DNA of 64,000 nt from Actinomyces wuliandei (GCF_004010955.1 NZ_CP025227.1:3043762-3107761); one strand, 5' to 3'; positions 8,538 to 18,268 are shown, counted from the first letter of the stretch. The notes: a model not told the origin generated them from the sequence alone. A program made the numbers and translations.

Positions 8538-10250
8538 TCACGTCGGGGCGGGCCACCACGGCAGGTGGCTGCGCACCACAAAGCTGCCCTGGCCGTCCAG
8601 ACCGGCCTGGAAGGTGCCCCCACAGATCTCGGCACGCTTGGCCATCCCGCGCAGCCCCGTCCCGCTGCCTGCACCTGCATCCGTTCCCCGTGCCCCGCCC
8701 ACAGCCTCAGCCTCCCCTGCGACCTCACCTGCAGCCTCACCGACTGCCTGCGCCCCGACGTCCACCGGGTTGGAGCAGGTGATGTCAATGCCAGTGGTCG
8801 GCCCTCCCTCCACCCGCAGCCTCACGGTGCGCCCCGGGGCGTGCCTGCGGGCGTTGGTCAGGCACTCCTGCACGATCCGGTAGACGGCCCGGGACAAGAC
8901 GTCGTCGGCCTGGTCAGCGCGGTCAAGGAAGATCGAGGAGGTGACAGGCTGCCGGGCAGCCAGGACGTCGTCCACCATGCCAGCCAGGTCCGCCAGGCGC
9001 GGCGCAGGCTCGGCAGCGCCCACAGGCTCACGCAGCACCGTCAGGAGCGAGCGCAGGTCCCGCATAGCGGTCTCCGCCTCCTCACGGACCAGTCGGGCCG
9101 CCTCCCGCGCGTGGTCCGTGGGCACGTCCTGGTCCGGACCCACGGCCCGGGCCAGGATGTCCGCCTCCTGCGAGCCACCCGCCCCTCCTGGGCCGCCCTC
9201 CGCCCCCGCCTGGCCGTCGGCCTCCTCCTGCGGCTCACCGGGCTGGGCTGCGGCCTCAAGGACTGCGGCGTGCAGGGCGAGCAGGGACAGGCGGTGCCCC
9301 AGCCCGTCGTGCACCTCCCGGGCCACGCGCTCCCGCTCCTCCTGCAGGTCCACGCGCTCAGCCAGGTGGGTGGAGACCCTGGCCTGCTCCTGGGCGGTGC
9401 GCGCGGCCTGGGCGGAGGCGGCAGCGGCGGCTTGGGCGCGCTGGCGGGCACTCCGCTCGCCGTCGCGGGCGCGCAGCAACAGCCCGGTGACCACGGGCAG
9501 GGCCATGACGAGCAGGGTCAGGGCGGGGGCGGTGCTCCCGTGGAGGGTTCCCACACCGTTGCTCTGGTCAAAGGCAAAGATCCCCACCACGGAGTTGCCG
9601 GTGACTGCCTGCACCGCGTCGCGACCGATGGCCCGCCAGGTCCCGGCACCCAGCACGAGGCCGACCACCCAGGGAGCCGGGTCGCGCACGGAGCCGGCCC
9701 GCCGTACGACGGTGGTCATGGCGACCAGCCCTACCGTCGTGTCCAGCCCGGTGAGCAGGCCAGCGACGGAGGAGACCACGGTGACGGCGACGGGCCACCT
9801 GTGACGCGCGAACAAGGCCACCAGGAGCACCAGGGCGAGGCCTACGAGCCCCAGGCCGGGCAGTGCCCGCATCGGGCGGCCAGTGAGCACCTCCTCGTGG
9901 GACATGATGGATCCCAGGCTTACCAGGCTGGCGAACAAGCACAGGAGGAGCAGCCCGGTCTCCCGCACCACCCTGCCCACGACGGCTGCGAGCCGAGGCC
10001 GGGGGGCCGGGGCAGGGAGGTGGTAGACGGGGTAGGGAGACCCTGCCAGCGCACCCGTACCAGGGGCAGCCGCACAGGGCGGGGCCGTCGCAGAGGCACC
10101 AGGGACAGTCGCAGAGGCACCAGGGACAGGGGAGGCAGGCGGGGCTGCCGGGACCGGGTAGGCAGGCACACCCGCCCGGGCCGGGTAGGCAGGTGCACTC
10201 CCCTGGAGGGGGTAGGCGCCGTGCCCGGGGATGAAGCCGGGTGAGGTCAT
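8538..10250 (-). CDS. Sensor histidine kinase, HisKA_3/HATPase (NarL-type partner)
   Basis: 570 residues. Pro/Ala-rich N-terminal tail (1-85), then several hydrophobic segments between about 95 and 260. A coiled Ala/Gln-rich linker leads to HisKA_3 with phospho-acceptor His314 (VAREVHDGLGHRLSLLALHA). The ATPase domain has an N box (QECLTNARRH) and a G box (GTGLRGM). Two low-complexity Ala/Gly/Glu inserts flank the ATPase parts. The start is ATG at 10250; the frame continues upstream without coding character. Immediately upstream of the response regulator. The lack of a large extracellular domain suggests it senses the membrane or an intramembrane signal. Confidence 0.9.
   Translation of the reverse strand: MTSPGFIPGHGAYPLQGSAPAYPARAGVPAYPVPAAPPASPVPGASATVPGASATAPPCAAAPGTGALAGSPYPVYHLPAPAPRPRLAAVVGRVVRETGLLLLCLFASLVSLGSIMSHEEVLTGRPMRALPGLGLVGLALVLLVALFARHRWPVAVTVVSSVAGLLTGLDTTVGLVAMTTVVRRAGSVRDPAPWVVGLVLGAGTWRAIGRDAVQAVTGNSVVGIFAFDQSNGVGTLHGSTAPALTLLVMALPVVTGLLLRARDGERSARQRAQAAAAASAQAARTAQEQARVSTHLAERVDLQEERERVAREVHDGLGHRLSLLALHAAVLEAAAQPGEPQEEADGQAGAEGGPGGAGGSQEADILARAVGPDQDVPTDHAREAARLVREEAETAMRDLRSLLTVLREPVGAAEPAPRLADLAGMVDDVLAARQPVTSSIFLDRADQADDVLSRAVYRIVQECLTNARRHAPGRTVRLRVEGGPTTGIDITCSNPVDVGAQAVGEAAGEVAGEAEAVGGARGTDAGAGSGTGLRGMAKRAEICGGTFQAGLDGQGSFVVRSHLPWWPAPT
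10087..10128. repeat. Two exact 21-bp tandem units inside the histidine kinase
   Basis: The unit starting GTCGCAGAGGCACC is repeated exactly at 10087-10107 and 10108-10128. It encodes two copies of the heptapeptide PGASATV-like motif in the disordered N-terminal tail. The length is a multiple of three, so copy changes would not shift the frame. Confidence 0.7.
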
Positions 10251-10611
10251 GCGGACACTGTAGAGCCTGCACCGGCCGCCGACCTCCACCGATGAGGCAG
10301 CCACCTGGCCACGGACCTGTCGGCAGGACGACCCGCACGGGGCTGCCCACAAGGCTGACTCAGGCTGACTGCGGCGGCAGGCGTGGGCACCCAGAAGCCC
10401 TGTCCGAACAGACAGCCTGCTCAGACCGATCGGTCGATGTGGCCGCACGCCCCTGTGGCGCAGCCTTGACCCTGTCATCAGCCAGCGCTGGACGCCACCG
10501 CCCCGGGCAGCCTGCCGCCAGACAGCAAGGCCCTCACCGGTCCCGGGCGCGCCCCTGCTGGAGCAGACCTGACGCAGACCTGGCACAGATCCTGACAGGA
10601 AGGACCCGACC
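10251..10611. other. Divergent promoter region with a 12-bp palindrome
   Basis: 361 bp between the kinase and the DUF4352-like gene. No gene seen. A perfect palindrome GACCGATCGGTC lies at 10424-10435 and resembles a TetR-type half-site pair, but no TetR gene is adjacent. Confidence 0.35.
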
Positions 10612-11376
10612 ATGACCACCACACCTGGCACACCGCCTCAGCCCACACCGCCTCAGCCCTCCGCCCCCTATCCCGGACCTGGGGGACAGGTGCCTCCCGT
10701 CCCCGTGCCCGGCGCTCCTGTGCCCTCTGGACCCAGGCGCTCGTGGTTCGCCAGGCACAAGATCCTCACCGGCCTGGGCGCCCTCGTCCTCGTGTCCGCC
10801 CTGGCCTCCGCCCTCGGTGGGGGTGAGGGGTCCTCCACAGGCGCGACCACGGCACCCGGCGCAGCAGCCGACGCAGCCGAGACGGACCAGGCCGCCGCAG
10901 GCCCTGGGGACAGCGCCGACACCGCGCAGGCTCCTGCCGAGGACAGCCAGTCCGAGGACAGTCAGCCGCCGTCCGGTCTCACCTTCCCCGGCATGGCCGA
11001 CGACGACATCGTCGGTCGCACGGGCGACACCCTGACAAGCAAGGACGTGAGCGTCACCACCACACCGGTGACCGCCGGGGACGCCACCCTCGGGCCGACG
11101 GCCTGCACCACGGTCACCGTCGTCAACGGCTCCACGGACCCGGTGGACGTCAACGCATTCGACTTCACGCTCTTGAACCCTGAGGGCGCCATCACCGACC
11201 CGGGCTTCAGCGGGACAGACACCCACCTGACCTCCAGCACCCTGGTCCCGCAGGGGAGCGTCAGCGGTGACGTGTGCTTCGACGTCGATATCTCCGCAGG
11301 CGGGCAGTACGTGGTCATCTACGACCCGGTCCTGACCCTGTTCACCGACCGCGCCGCCTGGGTCAACGAGCTCTGA
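10612..11376 (+). CDS. Membrane-anchored protein with a C-terminal Ig-like (DUF4352-type) domain
   Basis: 254 residues. Pro-rich cytoplasmic N-terminus (1-40, repeated PPQP/PVP), basic stop-transfer (RRSWFARHK), one membrane segment (about 48-66), an Ala/Asp/Ser-rich extracellular stalk, and a beta-rich domain (about 130-254) with two Cys that could form a disulfide. The layout matches the many actinobacterial DUF4352-like anchored proteins of unknown role. AGGAAGGA precedes the ATG. Divergent from the two-component genes, so it could be their target; that is inference. Confidence 0.75.
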   Translation: MTTTPGTPPQPTPPQPSAPYPGPGGQVPPVPVPGAPVPSGPRRSWFARHKILTGLGALVLVSALASALGGGEGSSTGATTAPGAAADAAETDQAAAGPGDSADTAQAPAEDSQSEDSQPPSGLTFPGMADDDIVGRTGDTLTSKDVSVTTTPVTAGDATLGPTACTTVTVVNGSTDPVDVNAFDFTLLNPEGAITDPGFSGTDTHLTSSTLVPQGSVSGDVCFDVDISAGGQYVVIYDPVLTLFTDRAAWVNEL

Positions 11377-11404
11377 GCAGGCCGCGCGCGGCGGCGTCGG
11401 CCCG

Positions 11405-11444
11405 GCCGTCAGCCAGTACCACCAGGAGTACCGTGGCTGACGGC
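11405..11444. terminator. Strong hairpin between convergent genes
   Basis: GCCGTCAGCCA (11405-11415) pairs perfectly with TGGCTGACGGC (11434-11444). It lies 28 bp after the DUF4352-like stop and just before the stop of the opposing NCS1 gene. No U-tract. Probably ends transcription from both sides, including the long catabolic cluster. Confidence 0.6.
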
Positions 11445-11451
11445 TGGGCGC

Positions 11452-12996
11452 TCAGCCCACAGGCTGTGAGGCCGGGGCGGGACCGGTCTCGGCGCCAGGA
11501 CCAGAGTCAGTGCCGACGTGGGAACCGGGCACCTGGCCGCGCACCCTCATGACCACCCAGTAGCACAGGGCACCCAGGGGCGCGGCAATGAACCAGGAGA
11601 AGGGGGCCAGCACCTGGCACAGGCGCAGTGGCAGCAGCGCGATGCACAGCGCCACCACCGCTGCGGGGACGAACGCCACCAGCGCGTTCAGGTTGATCCC
11701 GCACTGGTAGTAGTACCGCCCGCTGCGGGCCGGGGAGTACAGGTCACGCAGGTCCACCCGGGAGCGCTTGTAGTAGAAGTAGTCGATGACCAGGATCCCG
11801 AAGAACGGCCCCAGCAGGGCACCCAGCGACCCCAGGAAGTAGGTGATGGCCACAGGGCTTCCGTACAGGTTCCACGGGGTGACGGCCACCGAGGCGACGA
11901 CGGCGACGATCCCACCCATGCGGAACGACAGCCTGCGCGGGTTCACGTTGGACAGGTCGAAGGCCGCCGAGACAAAGTTGGCGACGATGTTGACGCCGAT
12001 GGTGGCCACGATGAATCCCAGGCTCACCACGTAGAACACCAGGTCGTTGTCGATACGCGACAGCAGGTCGCCCGGGTCGTGGAACGCCTCGCCGTAGACC
12101 TTGATGGCCGCGGCCGAGCACAGCACCGAGGTCATGGCGAAGGCGGTCCAGTTCAGAGGCAGCCCCAGCACGTTGCCCAGCACCATGGAGCGGGCGCTGG
12201 GCGCGTAGCGGGCGAAGTCAGAGAAGTTCAGCATCAAGGTGGCCAGGGTCCCCACCGTCAGTCCCACGGTGACCATGACCTGGTACACCTGGTGGCCAAG
12301 GTCGGGCGTGTGCCCGTCGGCGTTGACCGTCCAGTCGAACTCCCACCCCGCCTGCCACAGCATCCAAGCACCCAGGCCGATCATGATGACCCAGATGACC
12401 GGTCCGGCCAGCCCCTGGAAGTGACGCACGGCGTCCATGCCCCGCCACACGATGACCAGCTGGACGGCGGACAGGATGAGGAAGGCCACCCACCCTGAGG
12501 CACGCAGCCCCAGGACAGGGGTGTCCAGGTCCCCCATGACGGGCAGCACCCGTATCATCAGCAGCTCCAGGGATATCGAGGCCAGGTAGGTCTGGATCCC
12601 GTACCAGGCGATCGCCACGATCCCACGGATCACGGCCGGGAAGTTCGCGCCCCACACGCCCCAGGTCACCCGGGATATCACCGGGTAGGGGGCTCCGGTC
12701 TCATAGCCCATGAGCCCGGAGACGCAGCACGCCGCGAAGATGATCAGCGTGGCGAGGAGCACGCCGATGACGATCGCCAGCGGCGTCATTCCCATCAGCG
12801 CCCCCGTCCCGATGAACAGGGCGGCTGCGAAGGTGTAGTTCGAGGCGTTGTGCGCGTCGTTCATCCACAGGGAGAACAGGGCGTAACCGCCCCAGGTGCG
12901 CTCCTGCGCCACCGCCGGGGCCAGGTCGTCGTTGAACAGCCGCCCGTCCGTGTCACCGCGACGCAGCTCGTCGCGGTCGATCTCCACGGCTTTCAT
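11452..12996 (-). CDS. NCS1-family nucleobase/allantoin:cation symporter (last gene of the catabolic cluster)
   Basis: 514 residues, about 12 membrane helices. The N-terminal RLFNDDLAPAVAQERTWGGY and the later NYTFAAALF are NCS1 hallmarks. The family imports allantoin, hydantoins, uracil, cytosine or thiamine-like compounds with Na+ or H+. It is 11 bp downstream of glyoxylate carboligase, with AGGAG 7 nt before ATG. The cluster encodes a second NCS1 protein (21189-22691) with the same opening motif but clearly divergent sequence, so the two probably carry different substrates or enantiomers. Allantoin is the likeliest by context; the sequence alone cannot decide. Confidence 0.88.
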   Translation of the reverse strand: MKAVEIDRDELRRGDTDGRLFNDDLAPAVAQERTWGGYALFSLWMNDAHNASNYTFAAALFIGTGALMGMTPLAIVIGVLLATLIIFAACCVSGLMGYETGAPYPVISRVTWGVWGANFPAVIRGIVAIAWYGIQTYLASISLELLMIRVLPVMGDLDTPVLGLRASGWVAFLILSAVQLVIVWRGMDAVRHFQGLAGPVIWVIMIGLGAWMLWQAGWEFDWTVNADGHTPDLGHQVYQVMVTVGLTVGTLATLMLNFSDFARYAPSARSMVLGNVLGLPLNWTAFAMTSVLCSAAAIKVYGEAFHDPGDLLSRIDNDLVFYVVSLGFIVATIGVNIVANFVSAAFDLSNVNPRRLSFRMGGIVAVVASVAVTPWNLYGSPVAITYFLGSLGALLGPFFGILVIDYFYYKRSRVDLRDLYSPARSGRYYYQCGINLNALVAFVPAAVVALCIALLPLRLCQVLAPFSWFIAAPLGALCYWVVMRVRGQVPGSHVGTDSGPGAETGPAPASQPVG

Positions 12997-13007
12997 GGTC
13001 GTTCTCC

Positions 13008-14807
13008 TCAGGCCTGGGGCACCGCACCCGCCGTCGCACCCAGTGCCACGGCCAGGGGGGCGTCAGCGGCAGGGTCGTGCGCCAGCGGCTCGAACTCGTT
13101 GACGGCGTCCAGCGAGGTCCCCATCGAGATGTTGGTGACACGCTCCAGCACCGCCTCAACCACCACCGGAACCTGGTCGCGCAGCGCGGTCTGGCGCGCG
13201 GTGGACAGCGCCTGCGCCAGCTCCTCAGGCGTGTGCGCCCGCACGGCCCGGCACCCCAGCGCCTCTGCCACACCCACGTGGTCCACCCCGTAGCCCTGGG
13301 TCTGGGGGGCGTTGATGTTGGCGAAGGACAGCTGCACCTGGTAGTCCATGTCGAAGGCGCGCTGCGCCTGCCGGATGAGGCCCAGGTAGGCGTTGTTGAC
13401 CACCACGTGCACGTAGGGGATCTGGAACTGGGCGGCCACCGCCAGCTCCTCGATGTGGAACTGGAAGTCGTAGTCCCCGGACAGGGCCACCACCGGGGTG
13501 GCCGGGTCCGCCACGCAGGCACCGATCGCCGCCGGAAGCGTCCACCCCAGCGGTGACGCCTGGCTGGCGTTGACCCAGTGCCGGGGGCGGTAGACGTGCA
13601 GCATCTGGGCCGCGGCAATCTGGGACAGGCCGATCGTGGTGACGTAGCGGGTCTCGGGCCCGAAGGCCCGGCACATCTCCTCATAGACCCGCTGGGGCTT
13701 CATGGGCACCTCGTCAAAGTGGGTCCTGCGCAGCAGGGTGCGCTTGCGCTCCTGGCACTCCTGCACCCAGGGTCCGTAGCGCTCCAGCGGGGCAGAGTAG
13801 CGTTGACGGGCTGCCTGGAGCAGGGTGCGCAGGGCGGTGCCCGCGTCGCTGACGGACCAGAGGTCGGGCGGGAAGACCCGCCCGACCTGCGTGGGCTCGA
13901 TGTCCACGTGGACGAACCGGCGCTGGCCCCGGTAGGTCTCCAGGTCCCCGGTGTGGCGGCTCGCCCAGCGGTTGCCGATCCCGATGACCAGGTCGGACTC
14001 CAGGAAGGTCGCGTTGGCGTAGCGCTGGGAGGTCTGGATACCTACCAGGCCCTGGGCCAGCCGGTGGTCGTCAGGGACGGCTCCCCACCCCATGAGGGTG
14101 GAGACCACCGGAACACCCAGGTACTCCGCCAGGGCAACCATGTCGTCGGCGGCCTCGGCGCTGATCACCCCGCCGCCGCAGACAAGCAGCGGGTGCCTGG
14201 AGGTGTCGAGCATGTCGAGGACCCGCTCTGCCTGGTAGGCGGACATGGCGGGACGCTCCACTGGAAGCGGCTGGTAGGCGTCGATGTCGAACTCGATCAC
14301 GGTGACCTGAACGTCAAGGGGCAGGTCGACAAGGACGGGACCCGGACGGCCAGAGCGCATGAGCTGGAAAGCCTTGGCCATGATCCCAGGAACCTGGGCG
14401 GCCTCCAGGACGGTGACAGCCATCTTGGTGACCGGCGCGGCCACCGCAGCGATGTCGACGGCCTGGAACTCCTCGTTGTGCAGCATGGGGACGGCAGCCT
14501 GGCCGGTCAGGCACAGGATGGGTACGGAGTCCGCCGACGCGGAGTACATCCCGGTGACCATGTCGGTCCCCCCGGGACCGGAGGTGCCGATGCACACCCC
14601 GATACGGCCTCCCCCCACACGGGAGAATCCCTCGGCCATGTGGGAGGCGGCCTCCACATGGCGGGCCAGGACGTGGCGGATGCCCCCGTGCGCCCTCATG
14701 GCCGAGTACAGCGGGTTGATGGCAGCGCCTGGAACCCCGAAGGCCTGGGTGGCTCCCTCCTTGGCCAGGATGAGGGCGATAGCGTCCACTGCTCGCATTC
14801 GTGTCAT
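13008..14807 (-). CDS. gcl: Glyoxylate carboligase (tartronate-semialdehyde synthase)
   Basis: Condenses two glyoxylates to tartronate semialdehyde and CO2 with ThDP and FAD. 599 residues, close to the E. coli enzyme in length and alignable along its length by eye ([91 protein letters not shown]). Val51 in [13 protein letters not shown] replaces the glutamate that almost all other ThDP enzymes use, a substitution characteristic of true Gcl. AAGGAG lies 8 nt before ATG; 32 bp after the TIM-barrel gene. It shows that glyoxylate is the product of the upstream reactions. Confidence 0.96.
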   Translation of the reverse strand: MTRMRAVDAIALILAKEGATQAFGVPGAAINPLYSAMRAHGGIRHVLARHVEAASHMAEGFSRVGGGRIGVCIGTSGPGGTDMVTGMYSASADSVPILCLTGQAAVPMLHNEEFQAVDIAAVAAPVTKMAVTVLEAAQVPGIMAKAFQLMRSGRPGPVLVDLPLDVQVTVIEFDIDAYQPLPVERPAMSAYQAERVLDMLDTSRHPLLVCGGGVISAEAADDMVALAEYLGVPVVSTLMGWGAVPDDHRLAQGLVGIQTSQRYANATFLESDLVIGIGNRWASRHTGDLETYRGQRRFVHVDIEPTQVGRVFPPDLWSVSDAGTALRTLLQAARQRYSAPLERYGPWVQECQERKRTLLRRTHFDEVPMKPQRVYEEMCRAFGPETRYVTTIGLSQIAAAQMLHVYRPRHWVNASQASPLGWTLPAAIGACVADPATPVVALSGDYDFQFHIEELAVAAQFQIPYVHVVVNNAYLGLIRQAQRAFDMDYQVQLSFANINAPQTQGYGVDHVGVAEALGCRAVRAHTPEELAQALSTARQTALRDQVPVVVEAVLERVTNISMGTSLDAVNEFEPLAHDPAADAPLAVALGATAGAVPQA

Positions 14808-14839
14808 GTCTTCCGCTCCTTATCTGTTCACGGCACTGC

Positions 14840-15769
14840 TCACAGCGTGCGCCAGGCCTCGCGCAGCACCCGCTTGGCGTCAGCGACCACGGCGCGCGAG
14901 CGCTGCGCGCCCAGGGGCTGAACCTCGAAGGCGACGACAGCGCGCTCAGCGGCGTCCTCGCGCAGGTAGCCGATGTCCAGCAGGCAGCGCAGGAACTCCC
15001 GCACCTCGGGGACACCGCTCTCGCCCTTGGGGTGGCTGAAGTAGGGGTGCAGGTCCCCGTAGGCAGGGTCGTCCAGGTCGCGGATGACGCAGGTGCCGAT
15101 GTGGGCGTGGTTGATGAAGTCCCGAGTGGCGGACAGGGCCTGGCGCGGTGTCTCCCCCTGCATCGGCAGGTGGGAGAGGTCCACCATGAGGCCGAAGTCC
15201 GGGACAGCCTTGCGCACCTCGGAGGCGACCTCGCAGGCCAGCCGGTTAGTACCCACCAGGGCGCGTTTGTCTGTGGAGTCGTCAAAGGTCTCCAGGGACA
15301 GCACCAGCCCCCCGTCCCCCTGGGACCTGGCGTAGCGGCCGACCTGGACGACGGAGTCGACCAGCAGCGCCAGGGCCTCGTCGCGGCGCTGCGGCGGCCT
15401 GGGTCCGGAGAGGAACCCGATCTTGCGCGCCCCCACCTCGTAGGCCTGGTCCACGGCTGCCTTCATGGCCGCCACGGCCTGGGCGCGCCGGTCCTCGTCA
15501 AAGGAGTTGAGGTCGTAGCCGCCCTTGAGGAGCCAGGGCTGGGCGCCGAACCCGACGTCCACGCCGGAGGTGCGCAGCAGCCCCGTGACGGCGTCGCGCT
15601 CCTCCCGGTCATTGATGCGGGTGATCTCGATCTCCTCAAAGAAGTCGTCCTCGACGACCTCGGCGACGGAGGCGGCTACGGGCTGGTCCCCGCCCGCGGC
15701 GAAGGGGTAGGCCATGAAGTGGACGATCCCGACCTTCATGTAGTCGTGCAGCGACTCCTTCACGATCAT
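14840..15769 (-). CDS. Xylose-isomerase-like TIM-barrel enzyme, candidate hydroxypyruvate isomerase
   Basis: 309 residues. AP-endonuclease-2/xylose-isomerase-like barrel with plausible metal ligands: Glu in VLSLETFD, Asp/His in GLMVDLSHL, His in INHAHIG, Glu in VVAFEVQP. The position directly before gcl is where Hyi usually sits, and Hyi interconverts tartronate semialdehyde and hydroxypyruvate. It is about 50 residues longer than E. coli Hyi and not close to it by eye, so the activity is inferred from context. Start ATG 15769 has AGAGG only 3-4 nt away. MKVGIVHF at 15739, with AAGGAG 15 nt upstream, is the alternative. The 151 bp upstream is pyrimidine-rich on the plus strand and holds no gene. 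Confidence 0.75.
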   Translation of the reverse strand: MIVKESLHDYMKVGIVHFMAYPFAAGGDQPVAASVAEVVEDDFFEEIEITRINDREERDAVTGLLRTSGVDVGFGAQPWLLKGGYDLNSFDEDRRAQAVAAMKAAVDQAYEVGARKIGFLSGPRPPQRRDEALALLVDSVVQVGRYARSQGDGGLVLSLETFDDSTDKRALVGTNRLACEVASEVRKAVPDFGLMVDLSHLPMQGETPRQALSATRDFINHAHIGTCVIRDLDDPAYGDLHPYFSHPKGESGVPEVREFLRCLLDIGYLREDAAERAVVAFEVQPLGAQRSRAVVADAKRVLREAWRTL

Positions 15770-15920
15770 GCACCTCTTTTCCGTTTCTCTTTCCCTGTTT
15801 CTTTTCTGTCTTCCTGACTGCCCTGCCGCCTGACCACGCTGTGCCCGGGAAGCAGGCTGTGGCGGTACCCCGTCGTGCCCGGGACCTGGGACCCCTGGTC
15901 CCGACCGGGCGTGCCAGGTC

Positions 15921-16934
15921 TCAGCCGCTGCGACGCCCCACCGCCCTGAGCGCCGCCTGGGCAATGTCCCCGGCCCGCAGGCCGAAGTAGTCGAAGAGCT
16001 CGTCCATGGTCCCGGACAGGCCGAAGACGTCACGGGTACCGACCCTCTCCATGGGGACTGGACGGTTCTCCACCAGCAGCTCGGCAACGGCAGAGCCCAG
16101 GCCACCGATCACGGAGTGCTCCTCCGCAGTGACCACGCACCCGGTCCGCCCGACAGACTCGAGCAGGGTCTGGGCGTCCAGGGGCTTGACGGTGTGGACG
16201 TGGAGGACCTCGGCCTCGACCCCCTGGGCGTGGAGCCGGCGGGCGGCTCCGAGCACCTCGCTGAGCATGCAGCCTGTCGAGACCAGGGTGACGTCGGAGC
16301 CCTCGCGCAGGCGCAGAGCCCTGCCGATGTCAAAGGGGGTGTCCTCCCGGGTGACCACGTCCACCGCCAGCTTGGCGACCCGCAGGTAGACAGGCCCGTC
16401 CAGCTCGTAGGCTGCAGCCACGGCCTTGCGCGTCTCGACCGCGTCGCACGGGCAGACCACCGTCATCTCCGGCAGGGAGCGCATGAGGCTGACGTCCTCC
16501 AGGGGCAGGTGGGTCGCGCCCTCCTGCGCCGCAGTGGTGCCCGCGTTGTGCCCCACAACCTTGACGTTGCGCCCGGAGTAGGCCACGCTCACGCGGATCT
16601 GGTCGAAGCCGCGGCCGGTGAGGAAGTTGGCGTAGGCGTTGACGAAGGGCACCTTGCCCAGCAGCGAGAGCCCGGCAGCGGTTCCCACGATGTCGCACTC
16701 GGCGATTCCGATGTTGAGGAACCGGTCAGGGAAGGCCTCCTGGAACCGGCTGGTGTAGTTGGCCTTGGAGCAGTCGGCATCCAGGACAAACACCTCCTCG
16801 TGGCGACTGCCGACGTCCAGCAGACCCTGTGCGTACCCGTCGCGAGGCTCCCTCCGGGGCGCACGGTCCTGCGGCCCGCCCAGGGCACCCTGGGTACTGT
16901 CCTGCGGCTCCGTCTGCTTTCCTGCGGGTGTCAT
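15921..16934 (-). CDS. Transketolase, C-terminal subunit (pyrimidine-binding plus C domains)
   Basis: 337 residues. Contains FLNIGIAECDIVGTAAGLSL (the family's cofactor-activating Glu region), HNAGTTAAQEGATHLPLED, then the C-terminal domain (VTAEEHSVIGGLGSAVAELL). Together with the next-upstream gene it makes a complete two-subunit transketolase, a layout found in many bacteria and archaea beside specialised sugar or C2/C3 pathways rather than as the housekeeping enzyme. Start ATG 16934 overlaps the N-subunit stop by 4 nt, so the two are made in step. The first 30 residues are Pro/Gln/Arg-rich and probably disordered. In this cluster the likely donor is hydroxypyruvate. Confidence 0.9.
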   Translation of the reverse strand: MTPAGKQTEPQDSTQGALGGPQDRAPRREPRDGYAQGLLDVGSRHEEVFVLDADCSKANYTSRFQEAFPDRFLNIGIAECDIVGTAAGLSLLGKVPFVNAYANFLTGRGFDQIRVSVAYSGRNVKVVGHNAGTTAAQEGATHLPLEDVSLMRSLPEMTVVCPCDAVETRKAVAAAYELDGPVYLRVAKLAVDVVTREDTPFDIGRALRLREGSDVTLVSTGCMLSEVLGAARRLHAQGVEAEVLHVHTVKPLDAQTLLESVGRTGCVVTAEEHSVIGGLGSAVAELLVENRPVPMERVGTRDVFGLSGTMDELFDYFGLRAGDIAQAALRAVGRRSG

Positions 16935-17761
16935 ACCGGCTCCTCCAGCTCCTCCAGGGCCTGGCGCAGCTCCTCGTCACTGGGTGCCTTCCCATGAAAG
17001 GCCGAGGTGTTCTCCATGAAGGAGACTCCCTTCCCCTTGACTGTGCGGGCAATGATGATGGTGGGCACCCCCCGTGCCTGGGCGGCCGTCTCCAGCGCGG
17101 TGTCCACCGCACGCAGGTCGTGGCCGTCCACCTCAATGACGTTCCAGCCGAAGGCCCTCCACTTCGCGGAGACGTCCCCGACGGACTTGACCCCCTCGAC
17201 GGCCCCGTCCAGCTGGATCCCGTTGGCGTCCAGGACGGCGCACACGCTGTCCAGGTGGTGCGCCGCCGCCGTCATGGCGGCCTCCCAGACCTGCCCCTCC
17301 TGAATCTCCCCGTCACCGAGCATGACGTAGTAGCGCGCCGTGACGCCGTCGTGGCGGGCGGCCAGGGCGGCGCCGTTGGCCACTGAGAGCCCCTGGCCCA
17401 GAGACCCCGAGGAGGAGTCGACCCAGGGCAGGTGGGTGTTGGAGGGGTGCCCCTGGAGCCTGGTGCGCATGGCCCGGAAGGTCATAAGCTCCTCGTGGGC
17501 GATAAGGCCCCTGGCGGCCATGGCCGCGTAGTAGGCGGGCGTGCAGTGCCCCTTGGACAGGAAGAACATGTCCCGCTCGCGCCACAGCGGCTCCTTGGGG
17601 CGGATGCGCATGTGCCGCAGGTAGAGCACCACCAGCACGTCGATGGCTGACAGCGACCCTCCCGGGTGCCCGCTGCCGGCCTTGTGCGTCATGAGGACGA
17701 TGTCGCGTCGGCACTGGCGTGCCACCCGGCGCATCTCCTCCAGCTCCTGGTCGTTGAGCAT
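16931..17761 (-). CDS. Transketolase, N-terminal (ThDP pyrophosphate-binding) subunit
   Basis: 276 residues. Has HKAGSGHPGGSLSAID, LSKGHCTPAYYAAMA, SSSGSLGQGLSVANG and the ThDP-Mg motif GDGEIQEGQVWEAAMTAA followed by DANGIQLDG. It transfers a ketol (glycolaldehyde) unit between sugar phosphates once paired with the C subunit. GAGGAG lies about 6 nt before ATG. It is followed by the C subunit with an ATGA overlap and preceded by the DUF3830 gene (87 bp). Confidence 0.92.
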   Translation of the reverse strand: MLNDQELEEMRRVARQCRRDIVLMTHKAGSGHPGGSLSAIDVLVVLYLRHMRIRPKEPLWRERDMFFLSKGHCTPAYYAAMAARGLIAHEELMTFRAMRTRLQGHPSNTHLPWVDSSSGSLGQGLSVANGAALAARHDGVTARYYVMLGDGEIQEGQVWEAAMTAAAHHLDSVCAVLDANGIQLDGAVEGVKSVGDVSAKWRAFGWNVIEVDGHDLRAVDTALETAAQARGVPTIIIARTVKGKGVSFMENTSAFHGKAPSDEELRQALEELEEPV

Positions 17762-17848
17762 ACTTCTCTCCTCTGGTCCGACGCTGCGTGCACCAGGTCC
17801 TGTCCTCCCAGTCCCGTGACGGGCCCGGGGGCTCGTACCCGGTCCTGC

Positions 17849-18268
17849 TCACACCTCCCGCAACGAGATGTCCTGGGCTCCCTCCCAGAGGAGCCTCTCG
17901 CCCAGGGCCGGCAGGTGCTGCCCACCCTCGACGACGGTGGCGAAGTGGTTCCCGGCCAGCTGTCCCGCCTTGGAGGCGAAGTTGACGTAGCCGTAGGCGA
18001 TGAGCAGCTCGGTCTCGGAGACGCCACCGGGGTAGATGACGATCTCACCCGGGTGCGGGTAGCAGGTCCCGTTCTCGGCCTCCAGCCCCAGGTCCAGGTC
18101 CCCGAAGGGAATCCACCCTGCCTGCCCGGACCAGCGCACGTGGATGATCTGGGACTCCAACGGCAGGAGCCTGTCCCGCAGCGCCGCCACGGTCCTGGGA
18201 GCAGCCTCCTCCTCGTAGCGTGCACGCAGGCTGAAGCCGCCGACGGTGATCTCAAGCCCTGTCATCAT
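17849..18268 (-). CDS. DUF3830 cyclophilin-like protein
   Basis: 139 residues, a compact beta-barrel pattern: EITVGGFSLRARYEEEAAPR, TVAALRDRLLPLESQIIHVRWSG, then GDLDLGLEAENGTCYPHPGE, which precedes IVIYPGGVSETELLIAYG. This is the DUF3830 family, structurally cyclophilin-like and with no established reaction. It lies between the carbamoyltransferase and transketolase genes. The pathway drawn from its neighbours lacks an enzyme for ureidoglycine/ureidoglycolate, so this protein is the only unassigned candidate for that step. That is inference from elimination. Two adjacent ATGs (18268, 18265) follow a GAAAGG. Confidence 0.75.
   Translation of the reverse strand: MMTGLEITVGGFSLRARYEEEAAPRTVAALRDRLLPLESQIIHVRWSGQAGWIPFGDLDLGLEAENGTCYPHPGEIVIYPGGVSETELLIAYGYVNFASKAGQLAGNHFATVVEGGQHLPALGERLLWEGAQDISLREV

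Noticed and set aside
7378..8883. 501-codon plus-strand frame opposite the response regulator
   Set aside because: Shadow of a high-GC minus-strand gene with clear receiver and LuxR domains; no SD or domain on the plus strand.
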